Source: Haplomitrium mnioides
Lineage: Eukaryota; Marchantiophyta; Haplomitriopsida; Calobryales
Assembly (NCBI GenBank): GCA_049999725.1
Contig: JBNGIS010020663.1
Coordinates: 35,770-60,921 of the forward strand
Direction: 5' to 3'
DNA: 25,152 nt
Shown here: positions 10,433 through 21,042 of the stretch, in pieces
How the letters are laid out: every line of letters starts with the position of its first letter
How positions within the stretch are numbered: position 1 is the first letter of the stretch
Made by a program: the position numbers and the translations under genes
Notes under the pieces: generated by a model
What the model was told of the DNA's origin: nothing
What the model saw: the letters and a program-made list of their open reading frames with translations, nothing else
Database searches by the model: none

Positions 10433-10734
10433 AAAACTTCGAACCAAACCCCGAAAACCTCAGAACTAATCGTTGTACTTGGATCATTCCACAAATAGTC
10501 AGGACAAGTGTCGCCATATCCGAAGCTCAAGGCCAACGGGAAAAACAACCTTTTCAAACAAAACAAACATGTAGGGGCGGAAGGGCAAGGGGTATAGATT
10601 GATGGGTTGCGACATTGAACGGGTTGGTGTGCATGCAAATTAGAGACGCGCAAGTGATCTCGGAACATGAAGACGCAACGAGGTAAGGAAGAAAGGATCC
10701 CAGTGAAGATTTACATGAGGCAAGTGTACTCGTG

Positions 10735-11215
10735 CAGAGGGCTAGCAGAGGTGGAGGTGGACTAGAGGGGCGCCAAGAGTCGCTGGGCGGGGAGCTCTAA
10801 AGGCTCGGGCGATCCAAGTGAACTCATTCCTGTAGGTGGACCAGTAGTGGAGGTGAATCGATATGAGAAATTGAAGGGGATCCTATGTGTCTGGAATTCA
10901 AGAGAGGCTGCCAAGTGGTATCTTGGAGTCATCTCAGCATCCTCTGTGAAGGTGAATCAAACCCAGAAACGCTTGGAGTGCGCTCCGGTTTAATCTTTCA
11001 AGTGGAGCTAAGAAGAGAGTGGCTGCGTTAGTGCCTGCGCACTGAGGAGAAGATCTATTCAAGGTTCGGAGGTGGAGTGAGTAGCCAACAGTCGAGAGGA
11101 CTTTCTTCCAGAGGTGGAAGTTAAAGAAATCCTCTTTCAAACCTAAGGAAGTAAATCTAGGGCTTCTTGCGAGGGAAGTTAAAAAACTATCTGGAAGAAG
11201 GGTGTGTGCGTGGGA
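10735..11215 (+). repeat. Diverged repeat, copy 1 (pairs with 23375-23845)
   Basis: Same order of matching blocks as 23375-23845 on the same strand: GGAGGTGGACT, GAGGGGCGCC, GGAGCTCTA, GTGAACTC, a TCTCAGCAT block, CTGCGCACTG, CTTCCAGAGGTGGAAGT and AAGGGTGTGTG. Similarity extends leftwards to TTGTACTTGGATC at about 10473. The pair defines a dispersed family, possibly a long LTR, but no PBS or polypurine tract was found next to either copy. Confidence 0.7.
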
Positions 11216-12700
11216 GATGGAAGGAAGATTGAGATTGTGAGTTGAGGAAGCGAGGAGTTTGCTAGGGAGGGCAGTCCTTGTGGTTTTGTAAGGCATACGA
11301 TTTTGTGGAGTGCAATGCATGTGAGTTTGTATTTGTGTATGAATGTATTAGTTAGATTTGAATTCTATTGCATTGTATAAGAAACACTTAGGACTAGGAG
11401 CATACATGTATTCCATTTGTTCGAACCCTGAGACAGCCCTACAAAGGGGGAGTCAGGTCACTTGACATTGTTCCGTGATACTTGGGGTATTGCATTCTGC
11501 TCCCGATGTGTATACAAGGTAGCTAGGTCCAGATTTGGGACCCTTGAATTATATTGAAGATTACCACATAAGTACCTTGGTCCATGTGTTTGTGTGTTCT
11601 GGCATTGAGTGTGAATGAGGAGATTGGCTGCTGAAATGATTGTTGAGGTGAGAAAAGGCTTGTAAGGTGAAGAGAGTTTCCTTAAAGCCTCAAAGAGCTA
11701 ACTTACAAGGGGCCATCTCACAAAAGAACCTATTCCCCTATTTTTGTCTTCCCCTGCCTTCCAAAGTGGCACCTTTGAAGGCTAAGGCCTGAAGGAGAGG
11801 AGTGACATTAGGCAATCAGATAAAAGTGAAAACAAGATTCAACAAAAATATGAGTACTAAGATAGAAGAGCTTGTCTACTTGGAGAAAATATGAATATGA
11901 AAGGATAAGAAAGAGTTCTAAAGGGAAAGATTGAGTGCAAAAGAAATGCACTATCAAGAATCATCCCCAAAGAATTGCGAGGAATTCTAAAGCAAACTAT
12001 CTTGTAAGCTTGATTAGTATTCTTGGTTAATGTGATGTTAATATGTTTTGTAATGTTCAGATGAGTAGTTTAAATTGACAGCGATTGTACTCTCTTTTGT
12101 GATTATGTTGTTTTGCAATTGTTGTTTTATCGTCCTATGATCATAGATGTGTATATATTGTAGAGGTTCAGAAAACAAAAGAGACTATAGATCAAAAAAA
12201 GTAGTCAACCTCTTAATTGTTGCATCGTTTCTTACGATCGTTTGCATATAAGTTTTGTTCTAGCAATCGGAGGGTATAAAAGAAGGGACTATATAAAAAA
12301 GAAAAGTCTACCTCCCTTGCTATGATTCATTGTTCTTCCAACCATTGTTATTGTCACATCTTTTTTTTTCATTGCTCTAACATAAATTGAACCAATATAA
12401 AGATCGTAGTTTGAGTGCTAGCCACATCTTGATACTAGAGAGTTAGGAATTAACTTGGTTTGTTCAAGAGTACATCTAATAGCTTTCATGTTATTCCTCT
12501 TAGAAATTTGGCTGAATACTATTTGATCACTTGTAAAGTGTTGAATTATGCATCTATAGTTCGCACCTAGCTATTTGGTTGAATGAGTAAGTTGGAGGTA
12601 ATTAGCATGTTTTCCCATCCTTCCAAGATAGTAAAGATTCTAGTTAATTATTAGAAACACAATCCCATGGTTCTCTTCTAGAGCTGGTTCAAACTCTAGT
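11216..12700. other. Stretch without recognisable gene
   Basis: AT-rich, with no frame that resembles a protein. 11760-11790 could form a short hairpin (CCTTCCAAAG with CTTTGAAGG). TATAAAAGAAG lies at 12274-12284. A GTTCGAACC string near 11420 recalls a tRNA T-loop but has no supporting stems. Confidence 0.4.
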
Positions 12701-13081
12701 TCACAAAGAATCTATGGCAAGTAGTTTGTTAGTTTTGGCTCATTGCTAGAGTATCGATTCATTTTTGGAACGCTAGTATCAGACCCATAAGATCCAATCT
12801 TGCTCTATTGATAAATGGCTAATGAAAAAACTATAAAGAGCTAGAGACTTTTGGTAAACATTCACAAGAGCATCATCTCCTAGATGTTTTAGTTTAGCTG
12901 ACACATCACAACAACTGAACACACTCCACATAGTTTGCCAGGAACGACCACTTGCATCAGCAAGTTGCAAGTTGAAGAGCCTTACACTACTCTTGCCTTC
13001 CTTTGTCCAGTAGCCCACACTCCAATACTCATGGACGTGAGCGATTCTTGGACCACTAGAATGATGAATCTTGCTTTTGTC

Positions 13082-13180
13082 CTTGTAGTAAGAAAAACAA
13101 ATAAATAAGACACTTGAAACATAGTGTAGGAAACTAAATAAGGTAAACTAAAAATAAAAAAAAATCAAAAAAGAACTTAC
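13082..13180 (-). other. Possible intron or insertion in the methyltransferase-like pseudogene
   Basis: On the minus strand the coding trace stops at a GTAAGT donor-like site (13180) and resumes after a T-rich 99-base stretch ending TTACTACAAG at 13082. Splicing exactly there does not keep the frame; an acceptor a few bases further on (an AAAAG|C site) would. So intron and insertion are both possible. Confidence 0.35.
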
Positions 13181-13839
13181 CAGATGTCATGGTTGGCGAC
13201 ACAACAAACCTCCAAAAGAGCATCTTTGATGATGCCAAATTGTTGCAAAGAATGTATTATTATAAAAGACCAAAAGTCAGAAGTCATGATTGCCACAAAA
13301 GAGGGTCACAAATGTCATCCCTAGAAAAGGGTTCAGAATTGTCGTGTTTGCATTCCTTAAGGTTGTAACCATAAGGAATATCTGCAATTGCCAAAGTGAA
13401 ACATCTAGGTTTCACAAATCCCTTCACTTGATGAGTAGTTGACTCCATGTGTACTTGATAATATGCCACATTGAGTCCATCAATGAAGGACAGTAAGTCC
13501 TCGTCTTCGTCTCTTACAACTCTATCAATGAAAAAGACAACAACATCATTTTTCTACCTTAATTTCCACTCTCTAGCTTTTTGGCTATGAAGCAAAAAAG
13601 CATAAGGGTAGGAAGCAAGTGTTGGAGCCTGATCTTGATCTTTTGGGGCTTCTTTAATCCCCGATCTTTTTCACCCTTTGGCAACTGCCATCAATTTTTT
13701 TGCAAACTGTCGTTTAAAAGTTTTATCCCCTTGAACACAACAAAAATGGAAAGAAATAAGAGAAGACAACAAAAAAAAGTGTAGACTTTAAAGAGGAAGA
13801 CAATTTGCCAAAGAACTTGGAGTCCAAACTAAGATTGAC

Positions 13840-14355
13840 TTTGAAGTCCATACGTGTATGAACATTGAAGTCTATGCGCAAATGGACTTTAAATTCCAAG
13901 TGCAAATGGACTTTGAAGTCCAAACGCACATGGAAATTGAAGTCCAAGCACTCTTGGACCTCAATGTCCATCCGCGCATGGACTTCAATTTCCAAGCGCA
14001 TAGGAACTTCAATGTCCTTGAATGCTTGGACTTTAATATCCTTGCGTGCATGGATTTCAATGTCTATGTGTGCTTGGACTTCATTATACATGCGCGTTGG
14101 GACTTTTTAATGTCCTTGTGCATACTATGGACTTCAATGTCCATGCGCCCATAGACGTCAATAACTAGGCGCACATGGACTTCAATGTCCATGCGCGCAT
14201 GGACTTGCTAGTCCAAGCACGTAGGGACTAGAGAGTCCGCTATGAGTCTAGACTAGAGAGTCCATGCACATATGGACTTGATAGTCAAAGCGCGCCAAAC
14301 TAGAGAGCCTTTGCATGCACAAACTTAATAGTCCATGCGTACATAGACTCATAAT
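13840..14355. repeat. 24-bp palindromic minisatellite, about 21 units
   Basis: Units have two dyads: GGACTTnAAnGTCC and ATGCGCGCAT, best seen at 14174-14210. Most units are exactly 24 bases, with a few of 23, 25 or 29. Because each unit is close to its own reverse complement and 24 is a multiple of three, both strands stay open: plus 13858-14154 (98 codons) and minus 14091-13723 read as octapeptides of the MDFNVHAR type. The array sits within the methyltransferase-like pseudogene, between its 14672-14340 and 13735-13300 parts. In the right part the core shifts towards GGACTAGAGAGTCC. Confidence 0.9.
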
Positions 14356-15506
14356 CTTTTTTATTCTAACCAAAAGCTTCTCAAAACTAGAGTAAAATGC
14401 AGACATCTTTGACTCCTCGGTGTGGAGAGGGTACTCCTCTCTTGCTTCTTTCAAGGAGCTACAATAGACTTCGGAGTAAAAAGAATTTACCATGACTGCC
14501 AAAACTTTATGTCTCTCTAGCTTGCAAGACATTTCTTCAATTGAAAGCTTTCGGGCTTCTACGAGTTTCAAAACAAATATTTTTACTTTGTTGGGCAGAC
14601 CCTAAAAGGACCTCCAAGGTGTCCGCTTCATGTCTTCCATCCTCATCGATCCCTTCGCCTTAGGCTTCTGATCCTTCACTTAATTTTTTTCCCATATATA
14701 AAAAATGCTCTGTGGAAAATCTCATAGCTCACCACTTCAAAACACCAGTTGGAACCAATTGTCTTGAAAAGTGACTGTCTTCTCAAGAGTCGACTTTGGC
14801 TTGATCTCCAAGGTCTCCAACACTAACTCTCTTTTTAATTTCTGGGATGAAACCATCCTACTCTCCACGAACCTCTGATGCCAATATTCAACCTTCTTAA
14901 TGGATGTTATTTCCAATCGGTACTTTTGGTCATAATCATCATCTGTTGCAAATATATGAGCATCTGTTGGTGTTAAGCCCACATAAACATAACAGATGCA
15001 GAGTGATAGCATTGGAATTTTTGCTCCAAATTTGGTGATTAGAAGTTGCCTTATGGCAGAAATATGATTGCCTCTTGCAATCTCGTATCAATACTTGTCA
15101 TGGTTCTTCAAATTGAACTTTGACTTATCCTTTTGGGTCAACGAAAACAATAAAAAAAACTATGCACATGTTTGTTGGTGAGCATTCTCTGCGCTAAAAG
15201 CTCAACAAAGTCTTCTTTCAACCTCCTAATTTGGAATCCCCCAATTGTCCATTCCAGGTTTTGGAAGATTTAAATTTTCTAGCCGAATTGTAATTGTTTC
15301 TTCTCGGACTCTGCATCGCTGGATTTAAGACTCCCTGATTTTATTTTTGTCTTCCTCAAACATTGTATGAGGATCCACTTGCTCACGCTCTTGAAAGGTT
15401 TGCATCCCTTTATGTGATTGCCTTTTCGCTCTTGATGTTGGAGCCCAAACGGTTGAAAATGACAAAATAACAAGATATTGCAAAAACATTGATGACAAGA
15501 AAACAA

Positions 15507-15835
15507 AAACTAAAAAGTGAACTCACAACACTGGAAAAAACTTTCCACTGAGGCTCATTTTATACCTAAATTTCCAAAAATACCTTTTCCCACCAAAAAA
15601 TGATTTACAAAGCTTTTGACATGTAGGTTTGCGTGCCAAAAAAAAGTTAGTATATAAAGCATTGCTTGTTTTAATCTTTCCAATTTCTTTTTTTCATTTT
15701 CTTCACAAAAAGTTTCCAATTTTATCGTTTTGCATAAATTTCCTTAAAAACACATATTTTAGGTAGGCCGTAAGAGATTGACAATATTTGTTAAAATACT
15801 TTCTTCAAATTGTTGATTTTTAGTGAGTTTTATCA
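15507..15835. other. Spacer between the two divergent decayed genes
   Basis: About 330 AT-rich bases. If the two flanking frames were once genes, this was their shared upstream region. No clear TATA box or other site could be singled out. Confidence 0.35.
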
Positions 15836-17039
15836 ATGGCTAGAGTTTTTAAGGGCAAGAAGAGGTTAGAATTACAAGATTTATTTTCATAGAAAAGTGT
15901 TACTTTTGACAAGCAGCTTGAGATTTGTTCAAACCACAATTCTTTGGAGGTAAGCAATAGACTACCAAAAGCGTTAAGTATGATGGCGAGTATATTGGCA
16001 AAAAAGTTGGCTTTTATTGAATCAGATAGCTTTGCCTAAGAAGATCAAGAAGGTGAACCCTATGTGCGCATAGGATTAAGGATTGAACCTTATGCACTTA
16101 TAGGGTCAAGGAGTGAATCCAATGCGCGCATAGGATTAAGAAGTGAACAACTTGCATGCAATTGATCAAAGAGGTAACCTAGTGCTTGCAGAGAATTGAA
16201 GAAACAAACTTGTGCAAGCACAAGATCTTTGTTGTCAATCAACTAGTCAAAGTTGAATCTTTCTTTTGACTACTCCAAAAGATCAATAGAAAGACGTTCA
16301 ACTCAAAATTTTCAGATGGTTGTGGACCTTTCTTTGTTCTCATCTGAAGGAGACCTCAATATTCATGATCAAAGTGTGTTTGTCCAAACACACAAAAAGC
16401 ATACAATTTGTGGACGGTTTCAATTTCAGAGATGAATCATTGTTCTCGATAGCACCATTCAAACAACGAGTGATTTCAATTCAAGTTGGACCTTGCATGA
16501 GATTGGAAAATCTGAAATAAACCGAATTCTTTTGGAGGAGTCTTCAAACGACAGTTTGGGAAATGATTCTAGAGAAGAGTCTCAATCAATCAATATTTTA
16601 TTGGAGTTATTGCCTAGGGTATCGATTAAGTTTCAAAAAAATATTTCCTAATAATTAAGATATTGATCAAGATTCCAATTGGGAATGGTGTGGTTCTCCC
16701 AATTCTCAAGGAGTACCTCATCCTTTGAAAAATTTTTGCAAAAGAACAAACAATGTTTATAATGATGATCAAGATCTTTAAGACGATGAATTATCTCCGA
16801 TAACTGGATTCGCCTACAGACCGAATCCACCAACACAACATAAGAATTCTTTGTATGGGCCAAATCCCAAATGGGTAAACACCTTACATGAAAATTCTTT
16901 GTGGAAAGTCCATCCTGACGAGAGCTTTGTGAAGAAAAAGCTCGATTCATTGTCAATTTCTAAATTGAAGAAAATTTCATGTTGTCGAAATAGTTGCTTG
17001 TCATTGTACAAGAAAGATTTTTTGAAAACTGTGAACTAA
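15836..17039 (+). pseudogene. Decayed unrecognised gene with Cys-rich C-terminus
   Basis: From an ATG at 15836 (MARVFKGKKRLELQDLFS) the frame goes on past TAG 15890 and TAA 16037 into a 30-bp repeat array. It is still readable at 16253-16435 (for example MVVDLSLFSSEGDLNIHDQS), then changes frame. Readable stretches continue (EESSNDSLGNDSREESQS near 16540-16600; then from about 16660 a frame with one stop that reads SPITGFAYRPNPP and ends at TAA 17037). The last part has KISCCRNSCLSLYKKDF, a CC-x3-C pattern followed by a basic/hydrophobic segment. Such Cys clusters occur near the start of some transposase-like proteins, but this is not enough for a family. The consistency of composition across stops supports an old coding region; its length would be near 400 residues. 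Confidence 0.4.
16050..16227 (+). repeat. 30-bp minisatellite with palindromic core, six units
   Basis: Units begin at 16050, 16080, 16110, 16140, 16170 and 16201. Each has GTGAA then a palindrome (CCTATGTGCGCATAGG in unit 1, CCAATGCGCGCATAGG in unit 3, TTGCATGCAA in unit 4, CTTGTGCAAGCACAAG in unit 6) and ends GATTAA or GATCAA. The plus frame of the surrounding pseudogene reads as decapeptides (RIEPYALIGS-like) in the first four units. The later units have drifted most. Confidence 0.85.
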
Positions 17040-18245
17040 ATGTATTTTTGACAAAGCATGAAGAATCAAGTGTTAAGGGAGCTTCTATCGATAGCTCTTT
17101 TAGCTACTAAAATGATATATAGATAGTAGTATTTTAAGTATTTAGTTAGGGAAAATAATATGCTACTAAATTTTATTTGTTTTAAATCTTGAGTTAAAGT
17201 AGTTTCAGGGCAAATGATGTAAGGCACAGAACAATCAAGGGAACCAGCAGACATATTTGTGTGTGTGTGTATGTGAGTATATTTCAGTTTTTACCAGGTA
17301 ACTATTTGAAGACAACAAGGAGGGTAAAAGTGACAGTGGGCAGCTTTGACAAACCTGTCATTGGAGATTAAGGAGCGCCGACAACAATTTATTTGGGATG
17401 TTTATTAAGTTTCAAGTGGGCCATGAGGAGGAAGCGCCAATTTTAAATTTGCAGCCAAAGAAATTAAAGGAAAACGGCTAGTGGCAAGTTTGTGGTTAAG
17501 CGTAAGGGACAGAAGACTGTTGGCTGAAAATCAGAGATACAAGGTGGTGGAAATTATGTTTTTAGGGGGTTCTTGCTAGCCATGGTAGTCTCTCTCTCAT
17601 TCTGGGTCTTCTTCCCTTCTGATTTTCTGGTGATGATGGGTGGTGGAGAGATTTTTTGCAAAGGAGGTTGAGGCATACGTGTACGTGTAGGGGAGACTAT
17701 AATCCATGTGAACTAAAGTGGTAAGGTAGTGACAAACCAAAAGAGGAGTATGGCTCAATGTCATTCTGTGGTGGACTTGAGGATCTGGATTGAGCTGCCT
17801 ATAGTGGAGTCGGGAGGAATGGTTTTCCTCATGTTAGAAATATCCTACGGTACATGTTTGTTGAGTTATATGTGTTTAGTATGTGTCAAGTCTGGTTCCA
17901 GAAATCGTGCACTCAACTGATGCCCTGAATGTAAACAATGTCATGATCTGGTAAATCAAGATTTTGTTTATAAGCATTTTGCATTGGTGTTTAGTGTGTG
18001 TTGCATAGGAGACTTGGAAAATTTGCGTTGTCTCTCCCTCTAAATTCTAGTCATAATTTTCTATTCAGTTTTTTTTCATTTCCTTTAATTGAACCTCTGT
18101 TAGAAGCGCCTAACTAAAATCTATCCCTGTAGATAGGAAATGAAGGCAGCAAGCATCAAACAGTCCCGATATAAGCCAACTAATGCTAGAATTAGTTGAT
18201 TTTACGTAGGAATATAATGTCTAGTAGAAGCAACCATTTGCAACA
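17040..18245. other. Stretch without recognisable gene
   Basis: AT-rich. A short TG microsatellite lies at 17257-17272. Open frames are short and have no recognisable content. It lies upstream of the second gag and may include remains of its 5' LTR, but no second copy or primer site was found to prove that. Confidence 0.4.
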
Positions 18246-18369
18246 TTGTATAGCTTGTTAGATGTGCCTCAAAGAGAGCTTTCAAACACATCCAAGAACG
18301 CAAGAAACAGATACCATCTCGACCTTCAAATGTGCGAATTTCTTCTCAATTGTTCACGGATAACATCTG

Positions 18370-18519
18370 CAATTTTCCGGCAACCTCTACCACTTTTCAG
18401 CGACCGCTGCAACTTTCCGGCCATTGCTGTGACTTTTTGGCAACTGCTAGGACTTTCAGGCGACCGGTGTACAACCTTTCGGTCATCGGTTCCTTTTCCG
18501 GCAATTGCTGTTTTTTCCG
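18370..18519 (+). repeat. 20-bp minisatellite, about seven and a half units
   Basis: Units of about 20 bases (19-21) of the form CAACTTTCCGGCAACTGCTG, starting near 18370, 18391, 18410, 18430, 18450, 18470, 18491 and 18511. Each carries a CCGG or CAGG core and a GCNACNGCTG-like half. The flanking sequence does not share it. Confidence 0.8.
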
Positions 18520-19403
18520 TTATGGCCCGCTAATCTAGAGAGTGTCTAGTTTCCTCCTCATTCCCCTCTCAGATCATAACTCTCCCCATTCCCCACAATA
18601 TGTTTTGGAGGGCTGGTTAACAACTCCCTTCTACCTTTTATGCAGCTACTGGCCCTCCATCTACTACATATTTTTAGCACCGTTGCGAATCGTTCCTGGA
18701 ACACCCATGGCCTTTTGTGATGTATGAGGTTGTGTCTGTGGTAATTTAATGGGTCTCCCAATGGCAGAAGCTATTGAGCTGGTATGGGTGAAATTGTTTT
18801 TACACTCTTGTGGTAGGCTGAGCGCTTTCCTTCCAATGGAGATTTTAATATCGTACATGAGGTTGTTGCTTTTCGGTTGGGCTAGATACTGACTATTTTG
18901 GTACTGTTACCCATGGCTTCTCACCACAGTAGGCTTTTAGTCTCTTTTGTTTCAACTAGACTTCATGGAGTTTACGAATGTCACAACAATCCAACTCAAT
19001 CTGGGTGGAGAGTATAGTCTTCTTCAAGAAATCGCAACCCAGTAACTTGTTTGGTAGCTATCTTTTTTCTTTTTGATTATGTGATTTTCTTTGTCATAAC
19101 AGGTTCTAATTTAGTCAAAACAATCTTGGAGACATAGGTTGTCTAGCCTTCCTACTCTTTCTTCTTATTTGCTTTCTTTGAGGGCACAAGAGGTGCTGGA
19201 ACCTTCTCATTTCTTTTGTGAATGCATCTTTCTTTTCTTCTTTATGGATCAGTCTAGTATTCAGGATTCTTTTCTCGCAGATTAAGGACTTGGGTTGTAT
19301 GAGACATCATCAATATCTCTTAGAGGTTCTTTGACAAATCCAGGACACCCGGCCTGAAGACATATATGATTGTGTTAAAGTTTAGTTTTCTTTTTTCTCT
19401 AGG
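18520..19403. other. Stretch without recognisable gene upstream of gag
   Basis: Mixed-composition DNA. A splice-acceptor-like tract (TTTTTTCTCTAG, near 19391-19402) ends just before the gag frame opens. No primer binding site of the TGGTATCAGAG or TGGCGCC type was found. Confidence 0.4.
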
Positions 19404-19451
19404 TTGAGACTGGCAAGTCCTTCGTCCTCCCCTCCAGCAATTGGCTTAGTT

Positions 19452-20951
19452 ATGAGTCTCCCTATTTTCCCTATGGCGGCTGTTGCTCCTACCGGTGCTC
19501 GTTATATTTGCGATAGATTCTATGGCAATCCTGTTCATGATAAAGTGGATGCGGACACACATATCAATAGATTCACAGTTATGCCAATGGCCTATGGTGG
19601 TGCGCCAGATGTCTTACATATTTGATTTCCAACAACCTTAGATGGACAAGCCATCAATTGGTATTTTGATGAGGCCTCACACCATCAGAATTGGAATGAT
19701 CTTAAAGTTGCATTTCTGGCCAGATTCAGCGATAGCTTTTCTGCCCGCTCTTGGGATGATTTATTAAAATTTAAAATGTATGCTAGTGAGTCAATTCAGG
19801 ATTGCATCAATAGGTTTAAGTCTATGGTGGCAAAACGTCCAACACCTCCTCCTCAAGAAGAACAGGTAGGCTTATTCATTCGTAGTCTGCCTCAACAGAT
19901 TCAGTCTCATCTGTACCTCCAAGATCCATATACACTAGAGTGTGCCATCAATTTGGCCCGAGCCTTTGAACGCATGAAGATAAAAATGGAGGAAACTTCT
20001 CCAACATATGGCCACACAGGCCAACCAGCCTCATTTCTGCCACAAGTATCATTGTACTCAGCCAAATCATGTTATCCATCAGAAACTCATGCTGCCCAAA
20101 TTTTAGCTCCGGTGGTACCAATTGAAAGTTCTTCATCTTCTGCATGCAAGAAGGAGGATATTGCCTTCATTACTTCTGAATTGAAGACCAAAGTTACAAA
20201 CATGTTGACAGAGCAGTTGAATAATCTCAAGCTTCAATTGGTGAATTCACAACCTGCACCTACTTATCCAACTCCCTTAAATTTGTGGTATACAGATTGC
20301 AATAAGCTTGGTCACACAAAAGATACATGTAGAAGACCTAAACAAAATCAATGGTGTGCTACGTGTATGGTTTCCAACCATAACACCAGTGATTGTCGAG
20401 TGCAAAGGGCAGTTCGTGACATGCTTCAGTTGCAAGAACAATCTCGTACTGTAGTCCATGCCCTCAGTGCATACCCTCATAGGAACAATTCACAACCCAT
20501 TTATTCCCAAAACTTTCATGGGAGACCACCTTCTCAAGTTACATGTTATGAGTGTGGACAGTTAGGACATGTTCGTAGGTACTGTCCACATAAGCCTCCA
20601 TATTGTCTGCAACAGTTCCAGGGCATGAATTCTGCAAGGATTCCAAACAATAGCACATATCAATCGCAATGGGGATATCATTCACCTGGATCTCAATTTT
20701 TGATCCATTAGGGTGCATATCTTGTTCATTCGCCTCATATACAACAAGGAGCTTCATATTATCAGCAAGATACTTTGCCTCCACCCCCTCCTTGTATCAC
20801 TTACCTCCCAACATCAACCCCAGTAGCCACAACAAGACACTTTCCACTGCTTATGCCTGTTCCTGTACATGGACCAGGAACTATTCCTTTAACTTATCCA
20901 GATGCTCAAACACAAGCACAAGGACTGATCCCTCAAATTTCCAATCTGTGA
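19452..20951 (+). pseudogene. gag: gag of a second Ty3-type retrotransposon, two in-frame stops
   Basis: Capsid-nucleocapsid protein of a different element, on the plus strand. The frame is open from 19404 and the first ATG is 19452. TGA at 19623 (codon 58) and TAG at 20709 break it; the frame then runs to TGA at 20949 through a Gln/Pro-rich tail. Gag-domain signature: FYGNPVHDKVDADTHINRF, then after the stop FPTTLDGQAINWYFDEASHH, VAFLARFSDSF and SIQDCINRFKSM. Three knuckles lie near residues 280-293, 302-315 and 365-378. The first has lost its first Cys (YTDCNKLGHTKDTC), while CATCMVSNHNTSDC and CYECGQLGHVRRYC are intact. It differs clearly from the minus-strand gag at 1710-3368. No protease or reverse transcriptase follows; the GC-rich block begins about 240 bases later. 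If both stops are read through it would have 499 residues, a normal gag size. Confidence 0.8.
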
Positions 20952-21042
20952 CTGTATCTGCACAGCCTGGACAGTCAGGATCCAATCCCAATGAGTGTTC
21001 TGTTCAATCCATTCAGGTGGTTCCTAGCTATATCACACTATG

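Larger units (their letters stand above)
12705..15506 (-). pseudogene. Decayed multi-part gene with N4/N6 DNA methyltransferase-like C-terminus
   Basis: Coding traces in one strand, broken by stops and frame changes. About 15135-14737 reads as LTPTDAHIFATDDDYDQKYR and on to STLEKTVTFQDNWFQLVF. 14672-14340 reads as an open stretch with one stop (14604-14602). A 24-bp array follows. 13735-13300 has stops at 13673 and 13556 and contains VVVFFIDRVVRDEDEDLLSF and FTLAIADIPYG. After a frame change near 13300 come SDFWSFIIIHSLQQFG and, across 13180-13082 (a GTAAGT donor, so an intron or insertion), EYWSVGYWTKEG to VNVYQKSLALYSFFISHLS, ending DWIL then stop at 12779. In N4/N6 methyltransferases DPPY-like motif IV (here DIPYG, 13382-13368) precedes a QKP motif and the D-x-FxGxG SAM-binding motif I. 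Here QKS and DWIL match, and the glycine-rich part is lost or shifted. 15506-15279 as a first part is weak. The family assignment is by motif only. Confidence 0.5.

Noticed and set aside
10249-10602. Ser/Asp octapeptide-repeat frame of 117 codons
   Set aside because: It arises from the 24-bp minisatellite; flanking residues change to unrelated sequence and the copy at 22905-23035 does not keep the frame.
10934-11320. 128-codon minus-strand frame
   Set aside because: It lies in the diverged repeat; the paired copy at 23375-23845 has no corresponding frame.
11408-11440. tRNA-like T-loop string GTTCGAACC
   Set aside because: No acceptor, D or anticodon stem could be formed around it.
13858-14154. 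98-codon plus-strand octapeptide-repeat protein
   Set aside because: The frame is open because the 24-bp unit is self-complementary; the opposite strand is equally open and no non-repeat domain is attached. Reported as a repeat, not a gene.
13840-14355. CRISPR-like array
   Set aside because: Units are directly adjacent with no unique spacers, and the context is a plant genome.
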